Source of the DNA: Hyalella azteca
Lineage: Eukaryota; Arthropoda; Malacostraca; Amphipoda; Hyalellidae
Assembly (NCBI RefSeq): GCF_000764305.2
Contig: NW_025944932.1
Span: 1-64,000 of the forward strand
Direction: 5' to 3'
DNA: 64,000 nt
Position numbers and translations under genes: made by a program. The notes below the pieces were generated by a model. It saw only the letters and a program-made list of their open reading frames with translations, ran no database searches and was not told the DNA's origin. Of this stretch, positions 24,107-37,003 are shown in pieces (within the stretch, counting starts at the first letter, position 1; each line of letters opens with the position of its first letter).

Positions 24107-27100
24107 GCTTGTTTAATTTCTTTGAGTTCATATGAATTAATTTATATTTAATGTGAGCAATACCGAATGCATTTACTAGTTAAATACAGTTCATACAATG
24201 TATAGCGTGAATGCAATTATTTGATTTAGGGCAAAATCGACAAAAATTTTCATTCGAAAATAACGCGATGCACTGCAAAAATAATTATTTTGAGTCAGCT
24301 TATAGTTTATGTCGGCATTAAGAAATAAAATTCTCATCCTACCCTGGTATTTGAACGGTAAAATAATTCGATTTAAAAATTAGCCAATCATATATTGTTG
24401 GAACTTCTCATATTTTCTATGTTCAAAGTATTTTCCTCCAGTGTAAGTTTGATATTGCTTAAATGAAAATAAATGAAATATGTTTCTCTCTCTTTTTACT
24501 GAATGATTATGAAACGCCAATATTGGCCACTTGAAATATTTAGATGTATCACAGAAGAATCGTCATCTTCTTTTATTCAACTTTTTGTGTAATATTTTAA
24601 ATCTAAAAAGCAAACTGTATAGCTACAAATATTAGTAGTTATCCATTATTTTATCTTGATTTCTAAAATAAAATAAAAAAACACATAAAAGATTTTACGC
24701 AAAAAATAAATTTATGAGTCAAACGTCACGAAAAACTCGCCACAGTCAAAGCTTAACAAACTACAAAAATAAATAAATAAATATAAAAACAGTGAAAATT
24801 TCAAAAATATTCTGAAAAATAGTTGAGAAGCAAAAACTTACTTGATTTAGAGCGTTCGTTCCCTGATTAGCCAAGATAGGGAAGATGTTCCAACCAATCC
24901 ACACCCATCGAACAAAACAGAAACAAAAAACGAGCGTTAGAAATTTTTCCCGCGATAGAAGTGAAAATATGAAGCCATAAAGAAAGAGCGTTGTGTTACT
25001 AATCAAACTTTGAAAATAGTTGCGGAAGTTCAAAAGAAGTTGGTAAATCTTGCCTACATCTATTGAAAAAAAAGTGTTTTCATTGCCTTATTTGATGCAT
25101 AAGCAAAGGAATACAATGTTATTTTAAAGATTATTGGATCAGTGACTAGGTATGCGTACGCAAAGAACGACGGCATGTGCTAGATTCATTTTATTACTCA
25201 TCAGAAAATACAATTTGGCTTTTTATAAGTTTGATCCCTAAGAATAGTTCATTAACACAACGCTCAATCTTCATGCCGTACACTCATTTTACTGTCCGCA
25301 TTACATGGGCATGCGCCGAACTGCCCTCAGGTTTGTCATCTTAGATATTGATGTGTTTTAGATGATTAGATGACGATTATCATTAATATTAACAAAAAAT
25401 GTATAAATTGATAATTTTTAACTTCATTTCTCTGGACTGGTCAATTTGGTTTCGTGTGACTGTATATCAAACTTGTTGCGTGGGGAAATTACGTAAATGC
25501 CACGATTTGACTAAATTTACTTGCCATTTAGGCTCAGCAACAAACTTCTCGGTAATCAAATCTTCTGAAAATATAATCTACATGACCTTTATTTTCCGAT
25601 TAATCAGATACTTTATAAGATATCAAGACGCATGCCCATGAATTCAGAACCTTCATTATTGTTGTCATAGTCGGACACAGTCATAGGACCCAGAGCTGAA
25701 AAATTTGAGAGCACATCTGCTTGCATTAATACATTTATTCCATCTGCAAACGAAAACAATTGATACCACAGTTTAAGGTAATAGAAAATTTCCCCGAAAA
25801 TATTAAATCAATCGGAGATTTATGCAAAGGTCAGAGAATAGGAAATGGTTAGAAACGAGTAGCTTTCCGCTAGTAAAATTTATAACCATTCTTATCTCTA
25901 AACACCTAATAAGTAGAAAACCAATTAAATAAGAAACCTAATAAGGTAGACACGAATATCACTATCATGAACACAGAACGGAGTGCTGACAAATCTGGAA
26001 GAGGAAAATGAAGTATTCGTGTAATATCAGTTATCAGAATGATTTAGAATAGGAAATGTTTGAATTAAAACTAAATGTCTCAAACTAAAATATATGAAAA
26101 TCTAAAATTACATCCAAATTATTTTTATGAAAGCTAAACAGTTATCGTATAATTGCGTCTGAGACGTTACAATGTTCGTGTTAAAAGCCTACACAAGCCT
26201 TTGAATTCACTCAGGTTAGCCACACATAATACAATTTATTTGCGTTTAAAAAGTTTGAATTTTTCTGGCCATGCTGCAAAAAATTCTGAAAGTTATATCG
26301 ATAGAGAAGACAGAAGTGGGTTCTGGGAATTGTTGGCACATTTAAGCAAGTAACTGAACAGTTCATGCGCGTCACACCGACATATTTAGTTTAATTAAAA
26401 CCATTTAATTCAGAGTGAGAATTGAGGGAAAGCTAACGGAAGGTGTAGACATTCACACGGAAATCAGAGAACAGCTTGAGGGCTCCTGAGAAGTTCATCA
26501 CTAGGAGATGATTCCATAGTTCGGTTATTAGTATTCGGTTGAAATTTCCAACTTCATTAATTTGTGTGATAAATTTTTTAGTTAGCAAACGATACTTTGA
26601 TTCCGAAGGCTTTGAAACAATTTATTGGACAGAAAACCCGTCGTTATCACTAAGCGATGATTTTTAAGGGGCTTAAGTTTATAGTGATATTTCAACTTGG
26701 CTATACTTTAACCCTTATCATCTCGGTTGGGGCAAAAATGTCTTTCACTCTACACTACCATTAAGGAAATGAGCAAGCCAAATCTAACAGGCGTGTAATC
26801 CATGTTATTTCTCAGTCGCGATTCGCTCCTAATTTTATTACCATAGCGTCATCGATGTCATGACAATTAATTAATATGCCTTGTATATTGTGAAGATTAT
26901 TGTGGGCCAGCATTGAGCCATTAGTATGTGCCACCACGTAATATGAACCCTCGCACCTGCAAGTAAAGTTATTTGCCTCAAACAATTGCCTGTAGGCTAC
27001 ACTTTTTCCTGATCGTTTGTCAAGTACACCATCATTCATTTATCCTAATCATTTCTCATGCACACCATCATTAAATTACTGAACAAATTTGAGACTCACA

Positions 27101-28085
27101 TTTGTAAATGTTTTGTTTTGAATTTTGCTGAGCTTTATCTTGGAAATACCACAATTAGATTAGTTATATTTTTATGTCGAGCGACTATATTTATGCCGGG
27201 CATATATTTCTTACGCTCAAAGTGAAAAGTAACAATAGTTCTAACGAGCTCTAATGGCATGGTTTAAAGTTTAATGGATGCAATTTCAATTTGAAAGGAC
27301 CTTCGAAAGGGTTTTAATTAAGTATACATGCATTAGTGGCTAGATATAATGTATATTATGTTCTTTCGAGTTTGTCCATCAGCGGGGTTTGGATTACAGT
27401 CCAGTGTATATTTATTGTTTAATTTGTTTAAATTTTGCTTCTTTTTTTTTTGTTTATGAAGCAGGCACTACGACGGTGGTTTGCTGCGTCGAAATCTTCT
27501 AAATGCTATGGTTCAAATTATGTTCAATACGATTTTTTAAATCGGCCTTGGCATAAAGGGTAAGGGCTAGGAGTACTACGGGAAAAGTGCTCTGATAAAA
27601 TGTCAAAAATTAAAAATTTGAATTCTGTTACAATCACTAGGTGAAGTTCAAACCGAATATCATTCAACATACTAAGCTTGACGGGTTATAAGAACATTTT
27701 AACTGTTCAACCGTCAGTCATTTAACGTGCAGCTGATCTATAACATGTTTACGTCATCACTTCATGGGAGCGTCTTGACAAACGTCACTCCCAAAAGCAT
27801 TAAATTATGTGCTTTACTTCATCATTCGTGTTTTACTTCTCATCATGACGAAGAACTGATAACTTGAAATTGATTCATTACCACATTACGTAATACATCA
27901 ATTAATGCAGAAGTAATTGCACTAAGCATCAGACAGAAAATCAAGTGAAATGAAATGCAACTTATATTGTTATAGGTTCATAACCAACATTCATTCTATA
28001 GATTTAATAATATCTACCGAAACTTTATTCCCAGATTAAATTATTTTTTTAACAAAACAAAATATAATAATAAATTAAATCTCAC

Positions 28086-29668
28086 CTGTCTGAGTGGAGG
28101 TGTCGAAGAAAGCGCACGACGTCTCGATGGTCATGGTAGCCAAGGTTCCGTCGGTGATCTGGGCACAGGAGTCGCGACGTCCTCGAGTCTTTGACATCTC
28201 CTCGCTCTGTGTGCTCTGCCTTCTGAAGTTGCGGGCTCTCATGATGTCTTCTGTGGTCGACTGTCGTCTAAATCCAGTTGACTTGAGAATTTCTTCGGTT
28301 GTAGACTGTCTGCGCAAACGTCGTTCCTTAGGAGAGTGTTCACGGGATGAACACGTCGAAGAAGAGTCGGGAGATCGTGGAGACCTCGAGGATCTTCTAC
28401 CACGACCCGCGTACTCGATGGCGGTGGTTGACTGTCGCCTCAAATTTGTGCGGGGTGAAGTTTCACGGGAGTTGGGATCGCTCGGTTCCGGAGACAAACG
28501 AGGCCGCGAATCGCGACGAGTTTTCCTGCTTATTGCGATGTTCTCAGCCGCTGCTGAATCAGGTGACAACGAATCACGACGATTCTTTCGCGGCATACCT
28601 TCCGGCTCCGAAGCGTCAGGCAAAAGAAAAGGTCTAGAGTCCCGACGTGGGCACTGAATTGGTCCTTCTTCAATGGCCGTAGACTGTCGTCTGAGACTGC
28701 GGTATTTAGGAGAAGGCTCCCGACTTCCTCTCGCCGAACCGCGATCGGGCGATGCTTGAGGACGAGAATCTCTCCTGCCACGAGACATTTGCGAATCACG
28801 TCGACTCCATGTGGGAGTTGGTGAAGTAGGCACTGGTGAAGTTATGGGTGATCGAGGCTCAACAATTGTTGGCTCGACAACATCAGGGGCTGCACCAGAC
28901 AACTGCGAGACCAACGACACCCCTGACTCAGCTGACGCTTGAGTAATAACCATAGTTCTGGGGACCAAATCCCTCTCCCGAGGCTCTGGCGAAATAATTC
29001 TCGGAGACGCTATGTCAGGTGACACTGTTTTTTCAAACGTCCGAGCATGTCTCGTATACACTTGAGTGGTCGAATCCCTCCGCTCCTTCTTCTCCTGTTC
29101 TATTGAATCTCTTCGCCTGCGAATAATATCGCCAACACTCTCACGCTTTGTAAAAAGCTTTGCAATGTCGCTCCTGATATCAGTTCCACTTTGTCTCCGT
29201 TTTTTGCAGTCGGTTGATGACTCCCGACGCATTTTGATCTTTGGCACGTCGGTTGTGGCGGTAGAGTCTCGTCGGCCTCCCCAAGGCAAAGACTTGGCGA
29301 TCTCGGCCAAAGAGTCTCGGTGAACTCTACTCTCTCTGCTCTCCCTACGGGCCAGGCTGCTGCTCGATGTTGAGGTTCCCGTCGACCGATTCTCTGTGTC
29401 ACGACGACCCCAGTCGCGCAAAATATCCGTTAATTGAGCAATAGACGACCTTCTCCTTCGAGAAGTGGGAGGGGATGTTTCCTGTACCTCCGTCGGAGGA
29501 TCAATGGTTGTAATCTGGGCCGACGAATCCCGGCGCCCAGTCCGTGGGACTCTGGGCGCCGAGTCGTCACTTTGAATGTCATCCCAGCCATTGCCTCCCT
29601 CCCATAGCAGTCCCACCTGATGGCTCAGGATGGGCAAGTTGCACACGAAACAGATCACAGACATGGTT
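28086..29668 (-). CDS. LIM–RapGAP gene, long exon: LIM start plus R-R-x-S repeat region
   Basis: A strong acceptor (TTTTGTCTTTTCTCCCATCAG) precedes AACC-ATG, so this is probably the first coding exon of a transcript with an upstream 5' UTR exon. The start is ATG at 29664–29662 and 526 codons follow to the ACAG|GTGAGA donor. Residues 1–16 include C-F-V-C-N-L-P-I, a typical LIM opening with the first two zinc ligands (C5, C8). Residues from about 40 to 510 are disordered-looking, rich in Arg, Ser and Pro, with 20 R-R-x-S sites (basophilic, PKA/AKT-like consensus) often followed by Ala-Gln-Ile-Thr or Thr-Thr-Glu, plus several Ser-Pro sites. It ends F-D-T-S-T-Q-T and splices in phase to the LIM exon at 5499. 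As spliced this way, the region separates the two halves of LIM finger 1. The function of the repeats is not known; regulation by phosphorylation or 14-3-3 binding is inference. Confidence 0.88.
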
Positions 29669-30808
29669 CTGATGGGAGAAAAGACAAAACACCGCGGGTA
29701 AGTCATGCTATATTAACCGTTGAAAATATAATATGAAAGCAGATTGATCAAGCCATGCAGGAAAGAGAATAAATTGAATTAGGTTTGACTCATTTCAAGA
29801 AAATCACCCAAAAATACACCGTTAACTAAAATAATTTTTTAACACAATCGTATCATCTGTAAGAAAAAAAATATTCTTTGAAAGCAGGAAACAAATTTAT
29901 TCTTATTTATGAAGTAAAGTAATCTGTGAGAATAACTTTCAAGCAAAACAAGAGATGGCTGATTTGTTTAAGAACGTGAATTTTATATTAAACTCTCGTG
30001 ATGAGTTTGTCACGAGAAAAGTTCCTTGGAAAAGTCACACATGAAGACTTCGAAATTTTTTGAATTCTTACAATGTTATGATCATGAAGAAATGACACTG
30101 ATCATGCTCATCAAATTATGTCAAAAAAAATATTACAGTTTTTTCTATTTATTCGAACTTTCAATCAAGTTTAAAATATTTGAGTTGTTAACTCATCTTA
30201 TGAACATAAATATCTAGCTCATTTTTTCAGCTGGAACTATTTTTAAGTATATGGAATGAAATTTTGAGATATATCATAGTTTTTCTATTTAATTATTTAG
30301 AGAATTGTGGTCAATTGAATAATAATGATTTCAATTGATTAATCTGATAATAATTATCAATTTGAAAATAATGAAGAACTTTTGCGTTCTTATAATATTG
30401 TTAACACTAGCTGATGAAACACTGGTGTTAACACAAGTTTAATGGAAAGCACTTTCTGGCCTCAAACTACGATATAGTTCAAGAAATTTTGCTACACTCG
30501 CTCAGCCTGGAGATAAGGAAATTTGAGATAAGATCGTAGTGACTGCCTTCGATAAAGCAAAGGTAAACATGTCAATGGAAGTTAGAACAAATTAAACATT
30601 GTTAAATTTATCAACGTCATGTTTAATGTTCATGCAGTCAATTTAGACGTAAAGATTACTGTGCAACTTTTACAGTAAAGGTAATTTAAACCTTTTTTGA
30701 GTGCACACAAGATGTAGAACATTCACAGTCTAAAAACAAAATTCCTCTTAGGTAATGTTTCCAAATATAAATCTATTTAGTAAACAGTTTCAGCAAAGAC
30801 ACATTTCA

Positions 30809-30837
30809 GAGCTCTCATATTATCTATATGAGAGCTC
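30809..30837. repeat. Perfect 12-bp hairpin, 5-nt loop
   Basis: GAGCTCTCATAT pairs with ATATGAGAGCTC around TATCT. Confidence 0.85.
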
Positions 30838-31100
30838 ATCAATCTATTTATTGATACTTTTTATAACTAAGATACAAATATGTATTCAAAATCTTCAAAT
30901 CCTGTAGAACAAACCGACATGCCGTAATTCTAAATTTAAGAGATGCAGTTTAGGCCTACCAGGCAGAAAGTTACAAGAGCTTTATATTCTTTCAATAATC
31001 ACACCCATATCCTATTGGACAGTAATTTAATCCTTAATTGTCAGCCATTCCGCATTTACCATTTGGTTGCCATTGATGCCAAAAGAAATCCTATATTGTA

Positions 31101-32728
31101 CATAAAGTATTGAACGTCCCATAGGAAAATTCTCGGTATGTTTGCGTCATCTTTCATCCTTTTCGTGGTTATTAGAAATGGGTGCGCATGCGTGTAAACG
31201 AACCAATCGTAACAGAAGTTAATAGATGTTACAATGTTAACTTCTTTGACTCATTACAGTGTTTTTTTTTTCGGATAATTCACTGAATCCGAAAAATTAA
31301 GCGCACATCTGTAAAGACTTATCAACACTCTGAGTCGATACGAGGTGAAATTTTTAACATGGTAAAGTCAAACTGCTACATTTCAATTCTGTCCGTTTTT
31401 TTGGACTCGAACTCGACGTGTACTGGTACGCCCCTTGTGCAAGATCACGACGACCCACATATGCACAAAGAATGAATCACGATTGAACAAAGTCTCACTC
31501 ATTTAGTTGAGTGTAGATATTAGAATAATTTAATATCCTAGGTATTGATGTTGTACATTGTGTGGCCCAAAAAAAATTGAGAAAATCCCCTTTCCGCACA
31601 TGAAACAAATAAGAAGAAACATTCAAGCTTTTAACCATCCACACCAGTCACAAGTTGTACGATCATAGGCTCAGAGGCAGAGTAGGTAGGAGGAGTAGAA
31701 GTGAAGGTTTTATGGGATAAGGAGGAGTGAAGGTTTTATGGGATAAGGAGGAGTGAAGGTTTCATCGGATAACGAGAAGTGAGGGTTTTATGGGATGAGG
31801 AGGAGTGAGGGTTTTATGGGATAAGGAGGAGTGAAGGTTTTATGGGATAAGGAGGAGTGAAGGTTTTATGGGATAAGGAGGAGTGAAGGTTTTATGGGAT
31901 AAGGAGGAGTGAAGGTTTCATCGGATAACGAGGAGTGAGGGTTTTATGGGATGAGGAGGAGTGAGGGTTTGAGGGGAAAGAAGGCATGGAATTTTAATGG
32001 ACAAACAGAAGTGATTGTTTGAATAAATAAGAAGGAGGAAGAGTTTTAAAGGATAAGGTGTGAAGGTTTTAATGGATAAAAATCGGTTGGGTTTTAATGG
32101 AAAAAAGTGAAAACTTTAAGGAACGAGGAGGAGTGAAAGTTTCAATGAATACGAAGGCTGATACGAGGAATTGATAATAATCTGTAACACAGTGAGAGGG
32201 ATAGCGGCTCAGGCTAGTAAATTCAAAGATCATAATTTAATAGGGAATTTTATTAAATTTGACTTTATTCGAATGGTTGAGAACTGAGTCAGCTGGCTCA
32301 GTTAAACTGTTTTTAATTAAGTTCCACAATTTATATTGATGCAGATCGTTGATAAAAACTGTTTTGTTTATAATTGAATATTTTCCGTTTACTGAAACTT
32401 ATGAAAATTTTAACGATTGTCGGTTAAAATATAAACATAAGTTCAGTCACTCGATAAATCATCAACAGACCTCAAAAATATTGATCACTTATAAACGGAA
32501 AGAAACAGCAGAGCAATTTAATACACATCGTATCGAGGACTCCTATAGAAATGTTATGTTAACTATTTTTTATTTAAAATTTATCAATGATTCAAATGAT
32601 CTGATTTAAACAGGAAGTATAATTATTGATTTAAAATTAGAATACTAACTTTATGGACGTTTTTCTAGGTCTTCTGATGATATCATCCTACCCGGAAGAT
32701 TAGCTCGTGACTGGAAAAAAAAACAAAT
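31101..32728. repeat. Second copy of segment B of the duplicated element
   Basis: It matches 21046–22612 over most of its length, including the 26-bp minisatellite (about 31690–32000) and the exact 3' end GGAAAAAAAAACAAAT. It lacks about 125 bp after GACTCGAACTCGACGTGT and carries about 200 extra bp near 32340–32550. Almost all of segment A is absent on its left. Confidence 0.85.
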
Positions 32729-35504
32729 GCGAGTTCCCGAGAATTTGGTCAATCGAATAAAGCTGAATTTAAATTCGAACAAATAGATTGATTAGGACTA
32801 GACGACCTTGCACTGGATGACCTCCATTCAAATTAGACTGGTAATTCCAGAATAAGTAGGATTTGTTTGCCGGTTCCTATATATATAAATAGTTAAGCAA
32901 TTTGTTATATAAATAGTCACAGTAGCATATTTATCAAAAGACTCGGTCTCGAGCTATAATTGTGACATCCATAATCTACGCTAATTGAGGTTTGGGCTCC
33001 GAAATAAGCTTGCAATTTATTAATATCAAACTAAAGTAATAGGCGGGAGAATAAGCCAGGTTTAAGATTCTGCATCATTTAAAAATGTTAAATTTTCTAG
33101 CATTGAATTAGATAGTAATTTCAGAATACGAAGCACAAGAAAGTAAGATTTTTCTTAAAAATCAAATTTGTATGGTTTAATATACGCGAAAGTTGGCTTC
33201 AACTGAAAATTCAAAGAACATACTTTTTGCGCCTTTCAAAATTACCACAAACCATATTTAATACCAATCCAATACCTATAGCAACATTTATTTTGTAGCG
33301 ATCAATTTTGGTACCTGATTGGTACGGAACTTCGAAGGTTTTTATACAACAAAGAACAATTCTATACTATTGTTGCATCTATATTTCTGTACTTATTAGC
33401 AAAAATCATGTCGAGATATTTTTTAATCTTATCATGTTATGAAGAAATTTCTGGTCATTGTAGATTTTGATAATTATATTTGGTATTTAACTTTAGAGCT
33501 GTTTTCCACACACGCTAGCATCTTAAATGACCATTGCAGATTATTTGCTTCTAAATTGAATGGTCAATCTTTTCAAAATGTTTTGACATTTTATTCATTT
33601 ACAGAAATTTTAAATAGAATCTTGCGAGTTTTCGTCATTTTATTTCGCTTTCCGAAAGCGTTTGATGTTAGCGGTTCCCGATGGAAAGCTCTACCAAGCT
33701 CGAAGTGTTCCAGCTTTCATGGCTGCTGTAATCTTCCGGATTAAATGACGTACAACGGTTCGCTCAATTTTACTTGTCCCGAAATTATTTAACGTAAATG
33801 CAGAATTCATTTTTTTCTTACGTGAGCAAATCTTTTAGCTTAATGTAAAGATTGTGTTATGTTGGCCGTTGGGGTTAAAGCTTTGATGTATTTAACGAAA
33901 CAAATGAGCATGAATATCAAATAACAGGTGTTACTTATAAACAAATTCAGTAAGAATATTCCACAAACATTTCATTCTCGAAACAATATTGAGGTCTGAA
34001 AAATTAAATGTTTTTCTCACTTCAATAAGCTTCATGAAGAAACAATACGAACCTTCCTTTTACAGGTCTTGAAGAGTTAAATGAGAAATTAGAAGTAAAT
34101 GAGGAAACCCATTTGTATTTTCGAGAGCAATAACTGATGTGTAATAACGAGCGCATAGAAAGTAACGATGTAAATAAGCATCACAAAAAGCTGGAGTATT
34201 ACGAAAAATATTCTTAAGTGCTCTGCGTAGAAATTGAAGCGATTTGTATTTATTAAGAAAACGAGAACTTTTGGGCAATAACGATAACCTTTGAAGAATA
34301 AAGATTTGCGTTTTGGAATATTACATCTTTTTAATGTCAATTTTTCGGCAAAGAAACTTTATTGTAATATAAGGTGGAAGGAGAAAGCATAACGGGAACC
34401 AAAAATTAAAATGAAGTTAAATTATGAACAAAGTGCTGTTAAATGTTTTATTGGAATAAAACAAGGCATGTGTAATAAATTAGCACGACTTATTTTATTA
34501 ACACCAATGAATATGTTCTAAATAATATAAGAAAGACAAAATGCTATAAATAAAAGGCTATTTCTCAATAAACTTGATTGCGTTGCGTTAAATTAGGATA
34601 AGGATGGCTATAAAGATTATATATGACATTATGTAGTTAGGTAATTAAGGGTATGTTAGTAAAGTTAGGGTATGCATTTTAGTTGAGATACGTAGTTGAG
34701 TTACACCATTTAGTGAAGAAAAGGGTATTTATATTTAATTTACGATATGCAGTTAAGTGAGGATATTATTTAAAAATAATGGATGCCATTGAGGAAGGTA
34801 GTGATAAGGAAATCGTGGATTTTAGTTAAGTAAAGGAATCTTCTTAACATAAGGAATATTTTAAAATAAATTAGGTACACGCAGTACAAAGTACACGCAG
34901 TTATTTTTTGCCTTATTTTGTGTATATTTTGGCTGGATTGGTGTTAATATCCTGGCTAATGTTACACACGTATCGCTAATTCTAGACGGCTTCTCGCTGT
35001 TAGTAAGATTCTTCAATGGTTCTCTACTATTGTAAAACTGCACCTATTGAAAATGAACCTAAGATAAAAAATTCTGTCATTGATTAAGTAGCGAATTTTG
35101 TTAAGTTATGTAATCAAATTTGTAGTCGACTTTGGGAGTGTAGTTAGATAAGGAGGAATGGGCAAAGGATTTGGAGTTACATGGACAATGATCTCAGAGA
35201 AACGAATGTCTCATATTGTCTAAATAGTGACACTTTCTTACAGCACGAACAGTGAGAGTGCACGTAGCACTTTTAAGCGCTTTTAAATACCTAGTGCTCG
35301 TAGCACTTTTACGATCGTTTAAAAGCCAAACTGGTTTAGAATGACCCACTCAAGGGCAAAAAGTGCATCGCTATTTAGACAAAGTGTCACTCATATCTCT
35401 GAGTATAGGAGGGAAATGAGGGACCTAGTGGCAGTGCGTGCGAGAAGCAACACGTCGCTGTCACCTGGAGCTGGTCTCCCATTGCTCGAGTAGAGCAGCG
35501 GTCT

Positions 35505-35895
35505 CTACTTCAATCACAACGATCTATTGCTTCAATCACGACGGTTTTCTCATTCAATCACAACGATCTTCTGCTTCAATCACAACGATCTTCTGCTTCA
35601 ATCACAACGATCTTCTGCTTCAATCACAACGATCTTCTGCTGCATTCACAACGATCTTCTCCTGCATTCACAACGATCTTCTCCTGCATTCACAACGATC
35701 TTCTGCTTCAATCACAACGATCTTCTCCTGCATTCACAACGATCTTATCCTGCATTCACAACGATCTTCTCCTGCATTCACAACGATCTTCTCCTGCATT
35801 CACAACGATCTTCTCCTGCATTTACAACGATCTTCTCCTGCATTCACAACGATCTTCTCCTGCATTTACAACGATCTTCTCCTACAATCACTACT
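35505..35895. repeat. Minisatellite, 22-bp unit, about 17 copies
   Basis: The unit is ACGATCTTCTCCTGCATTCA plus CA, with TGCTTCAAT variants at the left end. Open plus-strand frames of up to 183 codons are artefacts of this array. Confidence 0.97.
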
Positions 35896-37003
35896 CATTT
35901 CATAGGAGACAAGCCTTCCGAGAATCACATATGTCGGTCCTCATTCAGACTCGCCGATCACAGCGGCACGCGTAGGCGAAGGTGTAATTGCTTATACTTG
36001 TTAAACTTCGTAACACAATTCACTCAAATCGTCGATACAATCATTCAAAGGCAATTCAAATTCAACGCAATCATTTAACTCCAATAGACGAAAACTCCAA
36101 CGTAGGTGAAAAGTACGTGGAGGGCTAAAACCACCAACCCACCAAAGTCACTTAAACGTCATGCGAGGTCATTTAAACGTCAGTAAAACATGCGTGTCAG
36201 TTAAACTAACCAGAAATAAAACCCAAACCGTGGCAAACATTTCAACAATCTCAACAAACGCACTCGTGTATCTATAACCTATTCCATCGCGGAAATATAC
36301 TCAACTGGGCTCTTATTGTTTATATTTAATAGAGTTTTTTCGATGATAAATTCTTCCGAAAATTGCTTGTCATGTATGATCAAGCTGTAACAAGTGTGCA
36401 CTGTCTCAATTTGTCACCCATTGTTCAAAAAATGAATTGAATTGGTTAAGGTTTCTTACTGAAATTTATTACTCGTTTAGGTGGGATTGATGGGATCTAA
36501 TATGCAACATTTACAAGGAACTCACGACGTGGATTTGTACAGCGGAGTCTATCTAGGGATAATTAAAAAATTTCAGGGTATTTACTTAACTACTTCTATG
36601 TGACACTAAATGATTCCAATGCTAAAGACTTGATTCAAAATTTAATATATACACATAATTTTATTTAAAATCATGTCTAATCCGTATTGGCTGAAGTGGT
36701 CGGAAAACTTTCAGAAGAGCTGGAAATGCTTAGGCCTAGGTTACAAACGCTTCCATAGAGAGGCACCTCGAAACTATGTTTGGAAAATATCTATATCACA
36801 GACTATTTCAGATGATGCGGGTTTCAGATCTATTATTCAAAAAGATAACATTTTTAACGGTAGGGACGATGTGTATTCAACAATTCACATTGAGATATTT
36901 AAAACCGTAAAAATGTATTAGTGGCAAAATTCTTAACTAAAAATAAAATTACAGTAACTCAAATGTATACCCAGGATACCCTCTACTAAAACCTAACGCT
37001 TAC

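Larger units (their letters stand above)
5500..28085 (-). other. 22.6-kb intron of the LIM–RapGAP gene
   Basis: The interval runs from the GTGAGA donor at 28085 to the acceptor at 5500. No further exon stands out by composition or by paired splice sites with conserved protein motifs, though short exons could be missed. The content is AT-rich sequence plus at least ten tandem arrays, a large duplicated element, a SINE and two N placeholders, listed separately. Between them, 5520–6180, 7265–8260, 9400–10060, 11250–12390, 13740–15600, 16430–17160, 17410–18235, 18430–19080, 19300–20400, 23270–23940 and 24110–28080 show nothing recognisable. Confidence 0.6.
29669..37003 (-). other. Probable intron or upstream region of the LIM–RapGAP gene
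   Basis: The interval lies between the GTAAGC donor at 37003 and the acceptor at 29669. It is AT-rich, with one copy of the duplicated element (31101–32728), a hairpin (30809–30837) and a 22-bp minisatellite (35505–35895). In 29710–30800, 32730–35500 and 35900–36990 I see no gene or clear element. The exons on either side do not join in frame (one leftover base on each), so a direct splice would have to use the downstream ATG. Confidence 0.5.

Noticed and set aside
26812..27039. 75-codon minus-strand frame with C-R-C and hydrophilic sequence
   Set aside because: It lies in the intron, on the gene strand, but has no suitable acceptor/donor pair in phase with its neighbours and no recognised motif.
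28094..28657. Plus-strand frame of 187 codons opposite the long exon
   Set aside because: It is a shadow of the arginine/serine-rich exon on the minus strand, which has matching splice sites and in-phase neighbours.
35438..36078. Open frames of 155 and 183 codons
   Set aside because: They are translations of the 22-bp minisatellite with short flanks, without a domain or splice evidence.
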